From assembly GCF_003097495.1 (NCBI RefSeq), contig NZ_QEOP01000001.1, positions 744,001 to 808,000 on the forward strand: 64,000 nucleotides of DNA. The letters run 5' to 3'. How positions within the stretch are numbered: the first letter of the stretch is position 1; each line of letters begins with the position of its first letter. The position numbers were made by a program, and so were the translations under genes. Positions 43,708 to 51,633 of the stretch are shown piece by piece. The notes below the pieces were generated by a model. That model had not been told where the DNA came from and did no database searches. It saw only the letters and a list, made by a program, of their open reading frames with translations. The DNA comes from Amnibacterium flavum. GTDB taxonomy: Bacteria; Actinomycetota; Actinomycetes; Actinomycetales; Microbacteriaceae.

Positions 43708-44580
43708 ATGATCATCGTCACCGGCGCCACGGGCGTCCTCAACGGCGCCACCGTCGACCACCTGCTGCGCTCCCTGCCGGCGTCCGAGCTGGCCGTCGTC
43801 GCCCGCGACGCGGCGAAGGCGGCGCGCTTCGCGGAGCAAGGAGTGGAGGTTCGAACGGGCGATTACGCCGATCCCGGGTCGCTTCCGGCTGCCTTCGCCG
43901 GCGCCGATCAGCTGCTCCTCGTCTCGTCCAGCGACCCGCGAGCCGATGCTGTCGCACTGCACCGGAACGCCGTCGACGCCGCAGCGATCGCGGGAGTCGG
44001 GCGAATCCTGTACACGAGTCACCAAGGTGCCGCCGCAGACACCCCCTTCGGCCCCGGCCGCGATCACTTCGCGACCGAAGGCATTCTCGCCGAATCGGGG
44101 GTTCCGTGGACGTCCCTGCGAAACGGCTTCTACGCCCACAGCCTGGGCTGGTTCCTCGGCGAGTGGCGGGAGACCGGCGTGATCCAAGTCCCCGTGGACG
44201 GGGCGGTGTCATGGACCGCTCGAGATGACGCGGCAGAGGCGGCAGCGCAGATCATCCTCGCGGACGGCGCATACGACGGCCCGACTACGCTCACCGCGCG
44301 GGGAGCTCCCACATTCGCCGACATCGCGACGACTGCTTCCGAACTCATCGGTCGCACGGTCGAGCTCCAGGTGCTGGGGGAGGACGAATGGATCGCCAGT
44401 CAGATCGCGGCGGGGCAGCCCGAGTTCATGGCGCGCTTCTCACTGGGCATGTATCAGGCTGCCGCGGCCGGATTCTTCGAGGGAACCGATCCGCTCCTGA
44501 GTGAACTGCTCGGACGCGAGCCGCGCACCGTTCAGGACCTGCTCGGCTCGCCCATCTCAGCTCCGGCCGCTCAAAGCTGA
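43708..44580 (+). CDS. NAD(P)H-binding oxidoreductase, NmrA-like
   Basis: The ATG at 43708 gives 290 residues (MIIVTGATGVLNGATVD). The usual TGATGxxG Rossmann motif is close to intact, with V-L-N-G in place of the usual G-N-x-G. Atypical SDR features: DQLLLVSSSDPRADA and YTSHQGAA; no YxxxK. Family members may bind quinones or sense NADP ratios. It is divergent from a TetR regulator and likely its target; it converges with the BLUF gene, overlapping it by 10 bases. Confidence 0.88.
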   Translation: MIIVTGATGVLNGATVDHLLRSLPASELAVVARDAAKAARFAEQGVEVRTGDYADPGSLPAAFAGADQLLLVSSSDPRADAVALHRNAVDAAAIAGVGRILYTSHQGAAADTPFGPGRDHFATEGILAESGVPWTSLRNGFYAHSLGWFLGEWRETGVIQVPVDGAVSWTARDDAAEAAAQIILADGAYDGPTTLTARGAPTFADIATTASELIGRTVELQVLGEDEWIASQIAAGQPEFMARFSLGMYQAAAAGFFEGTDPLLSELLGREPRTVQDLLGSPISAPAAQS

Positions 44581-45566
44581 GCGCCGGCGGAGCGGGAGGC
44601 GAACCAGCGGCTCAGTTGATCCAGGGCGCCTCGAGTCCCCGGCTCGGCGTCTGCGTCCGAGAGATCCGCGAACGAGTCGCGGTACCCCGGGATGTCGGCG
44701 GCCGCGTGCTCCGACAGCTTCTCGAAGCCCATCGACCACGCCGGGAAGAGGCGACCGGGGATCTCCTCGTCGAGAAGGATCGTGAACGAGGTGTGGCGCG
44801 GATCGGCGGCGATGATGTCGATCCGTTGCCGGAGCACCTGCTCGGGGCCTTCGAGGTACTGCAGGAACCGGCCGTCGCGATGCAACAGGACCCCGGTGAG
44901 GCCGAGTCTCGAGTTGTTGCGCCGACTGACCGTGAGGAGCTCGAGCAGGTCGTCGTCGCTGAGGTCCTGCACGGCACGGCTCGAGTAGATCACCGAGCTC
45001 AGACCCTGTTGCGGCGTGACCGCGGGTGCCTCCGGGGAGCCGGGCAGGTGGAACGGCGACATGGCCGGCTCGGAGAAACCCGGCCTCTCGTAGGACTCGA
45101 ACACGGAGACCGGAAGGCGGTCGGGAGCGATGAGCCGTGCGCTGAGCGCATGGGATGAGGTCAGCTGCGGACCGGACACGCGCTCCGCGCCCGCAGCCTC
45201 GAGACGCGCGACCGTCGTGACGGGGTCGGGTGAGCGGAAAGAAAGGCGCACTCGGGGGGCCGCGGGGTCCGATAGCTCGGTCGGCCCCACCGCCCCGCCC
45301 TCAGGTCCAGGGAGTTCGGGATGCACGAGCTCGATGAATGCGGTCCCGACCTCGAGCAGGAGCTGGCCCTGGTCCTCCGTCGCATACCCGGCGGCTACCT
45401 TCAGGCCGAGCGCGCGCTGGTAGAAGCGCACGGCGACGTCCCAGTCCTCGCACTCGATCACGATGCGCAGCTCGTCGACGACCGATGTCGGAGAGTCATC
45501 GTCGAGTTCCGCGTGACCGTGTGCGAGGTCGTCGGTGGAGGGGCCGGGTGCGTCGGGGGGAGTCAT
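44571..45566 (-). CDS. VOC-BLUF fusion: blue-light receptor with glyoxalase-like domain
   Basis: A 331-residue protein. Residues about 31-160 form a VOC/glyoxalase-like domain (FYQRALGLKVAAGY). Residues about 188-283 are a BLUF domain, which binds FAD and senses blue light. All key positions match the AppA spacing: Tyr194, Asn218, Gln236, Trp277 and Met279 (Tyr21, Asn45, Gln63, Trp104, Met106 there). The C-terminal 45 residues are a hydrophilic cap. The combination of a VOC and a BLUF domain is unusual. It converges with the NmrA-like gene. VOC substrate and output are unknown. Confidence 0.9.
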   Translation of the reverse strand: MTPPDAPGPSTDDLAHGHAELDDDSPTSVVDELRIVIECEDWDVAVRFYQRALGLKVAAGYATEDQGQLLLEVGTAFIELVHPELPGPEGGAVGPTELSDPAAPRVRLSFRSPDPVTTVARLEAAGAERVSGPQLTSSHALSARLIAPDRLPVSVFESYERPGFSEPAMSPFHLPGSPEAPAVTPQQGLSSVIYSSRAVQDLSDDDLLELLTVSRRNNSRLGLTGVLLHRDGRFLQYLEGPEQVLRQRIDIIAADPRHTSFTILLDEEIPGRLFPAWSMGFEKLSEHAAADIPGYRDSFADLSDADAEPGTRGALDQLSRWFASRSAGAQL

Positions 45567-45728
45567 AGGTAAAATCCAACTCCAGACGCCTGGGACATTC
45601 CTCTACCCGGGCGGGTTCCGCTGGGGCCGTCGCTCACGACTGTCGGGCGAGGGGGGGGACGGCTCAGCTGCTCCGCGTGCGCCCCACCCGCTCGCGCCCG
45701 CCCCGCTCGTGGGTCGCGCTACGGATTG

Positions 45729-46571
45729 ATGCGGTTGACTGTGCGCATGGTGTCTCCCACTGCCGGACTCGACGAACTGCTCATGATCGCGCGCGACACT
45801 GCGCTCGCCGCCGGTGCGCTGGCGCTCCAGCGACGTCACGAGGGCGTGGAGGTCGCGGACACCAAGTCCACGCCCATCGACATCGTCACCCGCGCGGACC
45901 GCGAGACCGAGCAGCTCATCCGGTCTCTGCTCGCCGACGCCCGCCCGAACGACGGGTTCCTCGGAGAAGAGTCGGGCGCGGAGCTCGGAACGAGCGGACT
46001 CACCTGGATCGTCGACCCCATCGACGGCACCGTGAACTACCTCTACGGCTTCCCCGCCTGGGCGGTCAGCATCGCCGTCGTCGAGGGCGACCCCGAACCC
46101 GAGACCTGGACAGCCCAAGCGGGCGCCGTCGTCAACCCGCCCACCTCCGAGATCTTCACCGCGGCACGGGGTGGCGGGGCCTGGCAGGGCGACCGGCGCA
46201 TCCACGCCAACAGCGGCGTCGAACTCGACCGCGCACTCGTCGGAACGGGTTTCGGCTACAGCATCCCCGAGCGTGAGCCCCAGATCGCCCTCGTCGGCGA
46301 AGTCCTGCGCAGGGCACGCGACGTCCGGCGGATGGGCGCCGCCGCTCTCGACCTGTGCAGCGTCGCCAACGGACGCCTCGACGCCTACTACGAGCGGGGT
46401 CTCAAGCACTGGGATATGGCGGCGGGTGCCCTCATCGCGCAGGAGGCCGGAGCACTGGTCACAGGGCTCAACGGCACAGCCGGGGGCAACGACTATCTGG
46501 TGGCCGCGAACCCCGGACTCGCCCACGAACTGCTCGATCTGATCCGGACCACCGGCGCCCCCGACTCCTGA
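45729..46571 (+). CDS. Inositol-monophosphatase-family protein
   Basis: About 280 residues from ATG at 45729 (a later ATG at 45747 also fits). The metal-binding motifs are all present: GEESG near residue 80, WIVDPIDGTVNY near 98-109 and HWDMAAG near 227-233. The family includes inositol monophosphatase, histidinol phosphatase and related sugar-phosphatases; the motif set does not separate these. It sits 160 bases from the BLUF gene on the opposite strand. Confidence 0.92.
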   Translation: MRLTVRMVSPTAGLDELLMIARDTALAAGALALQRRHEGVEVADTKSTPIDIVTRADRETEQLIRSLLADARPNDGFLGEESGAELGTSGLTWIVDPIDGTVNYLYGFPAWAVSIAVVEGDPEPETWTAQAGAVVNPPTSEIFTAARGGGAWQGDRRIHANSGVELDRALVGTGFGYSIPEREPQIALVGEVLRRARDVRRMGAAALDLCSVANGRLDAYYERGLKHWDMAAGALIAQEAGALVTGLNGTAGGNDYLVAANPGLAHELLDLIRTTGAPDS

Positions 46572-46670
46572 GAATCGTCGCCCGCGGCTGGCATTTGCTG
46601 TCGCAAGCACGTAACTTGGCTTGTCTGGTCGATACAACCGCATCGTCTCGACCCGCAGCAATCGCGTCGC

Positions 46671-47657
46671 GTGGAGTGCCACAAGCCCTTCCGGCGCACG
46701 ATCCTGGAGCAACACGAGCACTTGGCGTTTCCTCACAATCCACACACCCCGCGCGGCTTCCAGCCCAGCGATGACGACGCGACAGCCGTCCCCCAGGCCC
46801 TGACCCGACGCGAGATGCGCGAGGGGCAGTCGCGCCGACGGCCCGGAGGAATCCCCAAGCGGCCGAGTCCGAGCGTGACGGGGATTCCCGCCTCCCGAGC
46901 AGCCCGACGCATCCAGGCCGAGGCTGTACGCCGACCGCTGCCACCGCGCCGCCGACGGTTCGTCGGCCCCATCGCCACGTTCGCCACCATGCTGACCGTC
47001 GCCGCGATGACCGTCGTGACCTCGGTCCCCGCCAACGCGCTCCTGACCGCCGACGACCTCCAGCAGGGCAACCTCGGAACCGTCCAGGCGCGCGGAAGCC
47101 AGACTCTGACGAGTGCCGGAGCCCAGGCGGCCGACGCCACCATCTCGCGCGACTCGTACGCGGTGACCGACGCCGAGGAGAACGCGCTCGCCAGCCGGTT
47201 CGGCAACGTCGGCACTTTCACCAACAACCCGGATGCCCCGATCCAGTGGCCGTTCGCCGTGGGTGTTCCCATCTCGTCCGGTTACGGGTACCGTCCCGAT
47301 CAGCCGGCGGGTGCCAAGCCGTTCCACGAGGGAACCGACTTCAACCCGGGCGCAGGCGCGCCGATCCAGTCGATCGCCGCGGGAGTGGTCCGGCAGGTCG
47401 TCGAGTCCGATTCCGGCCTCGGCGTGCATGTCGTCATCGAGCATGAGATCGACGGCCAGACCATGACGAGCACGTACGCTCACATGCAGTTCGGATCCGT
47501 GGCCGTCTCAGAGGGCCAGACCATCGATGTCGGCGACCGGATCGGCCTGGTCGGCAGCACCGGGCAGGCGACCGGACCGCATCTGCACCTCGAGATCCAC
47601 ATGGCCGACGGCACCGCCGTCGACCCGTACCTCTGGCTGGTCGCGCACGCCGGGTGA
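46671..47657 (+). CDS. M23 family peptidase, membrane-anchored
   Basis: 328 residues from GTG at 46671. The long N-terminal tail (about 105 residues) is cytoplasmic and rich in Arg/Pro; a single membrane helix (IATFATMLTVAAMTVVTSVP) follows. The C-terminal M23 peptidase fold has GYGYRPDQ, HEGTDFNPG and GPHLHLEIH, the zinc and catalytic site (HxxxD, HxH). It probably cuts or remodels peptidoglycan outside the cell. A shorter paralogue is 73 bases downstream; the two share WPFA-GVP and YWDxx-like segments. Confidence 0.9.
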   Translation: MECHKPFRRTILEQHEHLAFPHNPHTPRGFQPSDDDATAVPQALTRREMREGQSRRRPGGIPKRPSPSVTGIPASRAARRIQAEAVRRPLPPRRRRFVGPIATFATMLTVAAMTVVTSVPANALLTADDLQQGNLGTVQARGSQTLTSAGAQAADATISRDSYAVTDAEENALASRFGNVGTFTNNPDAPIQWPFAVGVPISSGYGYRPDQPAGAKPFHEGTDFNPGAGAPIQSIAAGVVRQVVESDSGLGVHVVIEHEIDGQTMTSTYAHMQFGSVAVSEGQTIDVGDRIGLVGSTGQATGPHLHLEIHMADGTAVDPYLWLVAHAG

Positions 47658-47730
47658 CCTCGCGCCTCGCCGTCGACCCGATGGGTGGCGCTGAGGGCGC
47701 GACCTATGCTGAACTCGCGAGAACGCGACC

Positions 47731-48588
47731 ATGAATCAGCATCCAACTCCCGGCACCCGACGCGAGCTCATCGAGTCAGAGCGTCTCCGCAGCGGCGCCC
47801 GGATCCGGCCGTCCGCAGCGGCGGTGATGCGGGTTTCACCGTTGTCGCGAGCATCCCGGCCGCCTGCGCCTCCTGCGAAGCGGGCTCCCCGCCGGCGCAT
47901 CCTCGCTCCGCTGACGATGCTGTTCGTGGCGGCGGTGACGATCGTCACCACGATTCCGGTCAACTCGCTCCTGACACCGGCCGACATCGCGACGGCGAAC
48001 GCCCCCGAGTCGATCGTGTCGAGACTGCCCCCGCAGGAACTGGGCGAGATCAGCGGCGGTGCCGACATCCCCATCAGCCGGGATGACTACTCGGTGACCT
48101 CGCTGCGGCAGCAGCTCCTCGCGCAGAGCGCGGGCCGGCCCACCCAGTTCGTCAACAACTCCACCGCCCCCATCCAGTGGCCGTTCGCCGCGGGTGTGCC
48201 GATGTCCGATCAGTTCGGCCCCCGAGTGCTCTGCGACACCTGCGGGGTGACCATGCACCGCGGGGTCGACTTCCTCCCCGGCCGGGGCGCGCCGATCCAG
48301 ATCATCGCCGATGGCGTCGTCCGCTACATCGAGGAGTCGGACGACGGCCTCGGCGTCCACGTCATCATCGACCATCAGATCGACGGGCAGCTCGTCTCCT
48401 CCGTGTACTGCCATATGGAGTTCGGATCGGTGGCTGTCTCGCAGGGCGAGACCGTCAAGGTAGGTCAGCTCGTGGGCACCGTAGGTGACACCGGCTTCGC
48501 GTTCGGGCCGCATCTGCATTTCGAGATCCGCCTGAACGGCACGGAGAACGTCGATCCCGTGGCGTGGCTCAACGAGCACGCCGGCTGA
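47731..48588 (+). CDS. M23 family peptidase, paralogue of the preceding gene
   Basis: A 285-residue protein with the same plan: about 55 basic N-terminal residues, a membrane helix (LTMLFVAAVTIVTTIPVNS), a linker, then the M23 domain. The zinc-site motifs are HRGVDFLPG and GPHLHFEIR. It differs from its neighbour by a CDTCG pair just before the first motif and a shorter tail. The two genes form an in-line tandem duplicate that has diverged. Confidence 0.9.
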   Translation: MNQHPTPGTRRELIESERLRSGARIRPSAAAVMRVSPLSRASRPPAPPAKRAPRRRILAPLTMLFVAAVTIVTTIPVNSLLTPADIATANAPESIVSRLPPQELGEISGGADIPISRDDYSVTSLRQQLLAQSAGRPTQFVNNSTAPIQWPFAAGVPMSDQFGPRVLCDTCGVTMHRGVDFLPGRGAPIQIIADGVVRYIEESDDGLGVHVIIDHQIDGQLVSSVYCHMEFGSVAVSQGETVKVGQLVGTVGDTGFAFGPHLHFEIRLNGTENVDPVAWLNEHAG

Positions 48589-48618
48589 GACCGCGCCGCG
48601 CCGGTCAGGTCCGAGGCG

Positions 48619-50400
48619 TCACTCCGTGCGGAGCCACACGGTGGTGTCGGGCGGCAGGGTAGCCCCGTCGAGCGCCTCGCTGCTGAGGAGGACCTCGCCG
48701 ATCGGCAGTTCCACCGGGATCTCGCCGACGTTGGCGATCACCGTGACGCCGGCGTTGACGAACGCGACGACCGAGTCGCCGAATCCGCCGAGCCAGCTCA
48801 GTGCTCCCGTTCCGAGACCGCTCGCGACGCGCTCCGCGAGTGCTGCCCGGTAGAGCTCGAGCGTCGAGCCAGGCACTCCCGCCTGGGCGTCGCGCGCGAG
48901 CTCGGACCATTCGCCGGGTTGTGGCAGCCAGCTGGCCCCGGTGGGGCTGAAGCCGTACGCGGGGGCGTCGGACTCCCACGGGATCGGGACGCGGCAGCCG
49001 TCGCGCCCGTACTTCTCGCCGCCGGTGCGTCGGAAGGTGGGGTCCTCGCGGGCCTCGTCGGGCAGGTCGACCACTTCGGGAAGGCCGAGCTCTTCGCCCT
49101 GGTAGAGGTAGGCGCTGCCGGGAAGCGCGAGCATGAGGGTGGTCGCCGCGCGAGCGCGGCGGAGGCCCAGCTCGGGGATCGGTTGCCCCGCGCTGCGGGG
49201 CCCGACACCGGCGCCCTGCGGGTTGGGGGCGGTGAGGGCGAGGCGCGATGCGTGGCGCACGACGTCGTGGTTGGAGAGCACCCAGGTGCTCGGTGCCCCG
49301 ACGCTGGAGAAGGCGGCGATGGAGTCGTCGACGACCTTGCGGATCGCGGGAGCCGACCAGGGGGTCTCGAGGTAGGTGAAGTTGAACGCCTGGTCCATCT
49401 CATCGGACCGCACCCAGAGCGCCAGTTTGGCGAGGGGGTCGACCCACGCTTCCGCGCACAGCACGCGGTCGCCCTCGTATTCGTCGAGCACGCTGCGCCA
49501 CTCGCGGAAGATCGCGTGCACGCCGTCCTGTGCCCAGTACGGCGGGGTGTCGGGCTGCGTGATCGCTTCGCTCTCGAGGCCGGGGGAGAGGCTCACTCCA
49601 CCGGCGCCTCCCATAGATCCGGCGCCTTCGGCAGGCGTCCAGTCGGGGAGGCCTTCGGCTTTGACCATTCCGTGGGCGACGTCGACACGGAAGCCGTCGA
49701 CGCCCCGGTCGAGCCAGAAGCGCAGGACGTCGATGAACTGCTCGTGCACCCACCGGTTGGACCAGTCGAGGTCGGGTTGGCTGCTGTCGAACAGGTGGAG
49801 GTACCACTGGCCGGGGGTGCCGTCCGCTTCGGTGACGCGGGTCCACGCGTCGCCGCCGAACACCGACTCCCAGTTGTTGGGCGGCAGATCGCCGCCGGGG
49901 CCTCGGCCGTCCCGGAAGATGTAGCGGGCGCGCTCGGCGCTGCCGGGTGCCGCGGCGAGGGCTTCTTTGAACCAGACGTGGTCGTCGGAGCTGTGGTTGG
50001 GGACCAGGTCGACGATGACGCGGAGTTCGAGCTCGTGCGCTTTGTGCAGCATCGTGTCGAAGTCGTCGAGCGTGCCGAAGAGCGGGTCGATGTCGCGGTA
50101 GTCGGCCACGTCGTATCCCGCATCGTTCTGCGGCGACCGATAGAACGGGGAGAGCCAGATCGCGTCGATCCCGAGATCGGCGAGGGAGTCCAGTCGTGCG
50201 GTGACGCCGGCGAGATCACCGATCCCGTCTCCGTCGGAGTCCGCGAAGGACCGAGGGTAGATCTGATAGATGACGGCGGACCGCCACCATTCGTCGGCGG
50301 GGCGCGTGGCGACGAGTTCGGTGTCGTCGTCGATCTCCGTCGGGCGGGAGTCTTCGGGGGCGCCGGGGTCGAGTGGTGCGCTGTCGATCGTCACCGTCAC
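48619..50400 (-). CDS. Alpha-glucosidase, GH13
   Basis: A 593-residue protein from GTG. It cuts alpha-glucosidic bonds of short glucans or trehalose-type sugars. The GH13 motifs are WRSAVIYQIYPRSFADSDGDG, DLVPNHSS, the nucleophile Asp in GFRVDVAHGM, acid/base Glu in CAEAWV and SNHD. The gene is longer than average because of an N-terminal 35-residue extension. No sugar transporter is adjacent. Oligo-1,6-glucosidase or general alpha-glucosidase fits; exact specificity not readable. Confidence 0.92.
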   Translation of the reverse strand: MTVTIDSAPLDPGAPEDSRPTEIDDDTELVATRPADEWWRSAVIYQIYPRSFADSDGDGIGDLAGVTARLDSLADLGIDAIWLSPFYRSPQNDAGYDVADYRDIDPLFGTLDDFDTMLHKAHELELRVIVDLVPNHSSDDHVWFKEALAAAPGSAERARYIFRDGRGPGGDLPPNNWESVFGGDAWTRVTEADGTPGQWYLHLFDSSQPDLDWSNRWVHEQFIDVLRFWLDRGVDGFRVDVAHGMVKAEGLPDWTPAEGAGSMGGAGGVSLSPGLESEAITQPDTPPYWAQDGVHAIFREWRSVLDEYEGDRVLCAEAWVDPLAKLALWVRSDEMDQAFNFTYLETPWSAPAIRKVVDDSIAAFSSVGAPSTWVLSNHDVVRHASRLALTAPNPQGAGVGPRSAGQPIPELGLRRARAATTLMLALPGSAYLYQGEELGLPEVVDLPDEAREDPTFRRTGGEKYGRDGCRVPIPWESDAPAYGFSPTGASWLPQPGEWSELARDAQAGVPGSTLELYRAALAERVASGLGTGALSWLGGFGDSVVAFVNAGVTVIANVGEIPVELPIGEVLLSSEALDGATLPPDTTVWLRTE

Positions 50401-50527
50401 ACCCTACTGACGGCAACCGGGACACTCCTGTCGCCATGTGACGGTGCCGCTTCGAGTCCGGGCGCGGTGAGGTGCTACTCTCTTCTGGTGCCGCAGGGGC
50501 CCGGGGATCCGGTGCCGTCTGCAGATC

Positions 50528-50599
<72 letters not shown>

Positions 50600-50632
50600 C
50601 TGGTTCTCCCTCTTTCGACGGGATAGCCTCGC

Positions 50633-50706
50633 GGCGGGGTAGCTCAGGTGGTTAGAGCACACGGCTCATAATCGTGGTGTCGCGGGTTCGAGTCCCGCCC
50701 TCGCTA
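50633..50706 (+). tRNA. tRNA-Met (CAT)
   Basis: GGCGGGG pairs with CCTCGCT using two G-U pairs; the loop CTCATAA carries the CAT anticodon. The absence of the three G-C pairs in the anticodon stem argues for elongator rather than initiator. Confidence 0.92.
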
Positions 50707-50716
50707 CAACGCAAAC

Positions 50717-50738
50717 AGGCCCCGTCAGGGGCCTTTTT
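50717..50738 (+). terminator. Intrinsic terminator after the tRNA pair
   Basis: AGGCCCC and GGGGCCT around GTCA, followed by TTTT; ends the Thr-Met tRNA transcript. Confidence 0.85.
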
Positions 50739-50753
50739 GCGTTGTCCCGAGGA

Positions 50754-50795
50754 CGGATCGAGAAGCCGCCCACGCGGATCGAGAAGCCGCCCGCG
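50754..50795. repeat. Two tandem 21-base repeats
   Basis: Two copies of a 21-base unit starting CGGATCGAGAAGCCGCCC, differing at one base, lie between the tRNA terminator and a small secreted-protein gene. Confidence 0.85.
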
Positions 50796-50932
50796 CGGTG
50801 GGCGGTTCGCGAAGGCCATCGTCGGGCTCGGTACCCGAGGGCTTCTCATGATGGTCGCTTCGCTGGCGTGTCGGCTGTCGTGAGCCATACGGTTCGGGCA
50901 TTCCCCGTCACCGTCAGGAAGCAGGCATCCTC

Positions 50933-51415
50933 ATGGCTCGTCCCCGCAGAATTCTCCTCACGGCTCTGGCCGCGATCGGGCTGCTGGTCGCCAGTGCATC
51001 GATCGCGGTCGTGACCTCGGCGCCGGCGGCCGAGGCCGCCACGATCAAGCCCGGCAACGGCTACTACGGCGGCTTCAATCCCGATAACCCGGGCGCGAGC
51101 CAGTGCGTCTACGGGGACCGGTACACGACGGAGGTGCTCGGGATCCTCGATTACGGCCTGCTGGGGACCCCGGCCTCGTTCCCGGGCTTGGACGGCTCGC
51201 TCACGCAGGTCTGCCACTTCCAGCTGCCGTACACCGCGAAGCCGATCACGAAGCCGGTCACCACGCCGACGGTCTGCTCGAAGTTCGACCACGACCCCAC
51301 CAGGGAGGAGTGGGACAAGTGGCAGTTCACCCCGCCCCAGGCCGCGGTCGCGTCGGTCCAGTACGCCGACCGCACAGTCGTGCTCACCTGCTACTTCCCG
51401 GCCGGAACCTACTAG
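50933..51415 (+). CDS. Small secreted protein, unknown
   Basis: A 160-residue protein with a clear signal peptide: RRILLTALAAIGLLVASAS followed by an AEA-A cleavage context near residue 35. The mature part has four Cys that could form two disulfides and a Pro/Thr-rich linker (TAKPITKPVTTPT) before WDKWQF. The family is not recognised. It is probably exported to the wall or medium. It has its own gap on either side and no clear operon partner. Confidence 0.7.
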   Translation: MARPRRILLTALAAIGLLVASASIAVVTSAPAAEAATIKPGNGYYGGFNPDNPGASQCVYGDRYTTEVLGILDYGLLGTPASFPGLDGSLTQVCHFQLPYTAKPITKPVTTPTVCSKFDHDPTREEWDKWQFTPPQAAVASVQYADRTVVLTCYFPAGTY

Positions 51416-51633
51416 CCGCAGAGTGATCTGCTGCCGCTGGCAGGGCTGAACCCGGGCGGGTCGAGCCGCGGATGGGCCGCACGCGCTCTGTCGAGCGTGC
51501 GCGAAGGAGGCGCGTGCATGTAGGGCACACGTGGGTGTGAGACCGTTGCCGCATGCCTGCTGCGGCGCCGATCCCGTCCTGATCGACGGCGAGGCATCCC
51601 TCCCACCCTGGGGCCAACGAGGAGATGCTCGAC

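Noticed and set aside
45603-47483. 626-codon minus-strand frame
   Set aside because: Antisense to the inositol-phosphatase-like and M23 genes; no domain seen.
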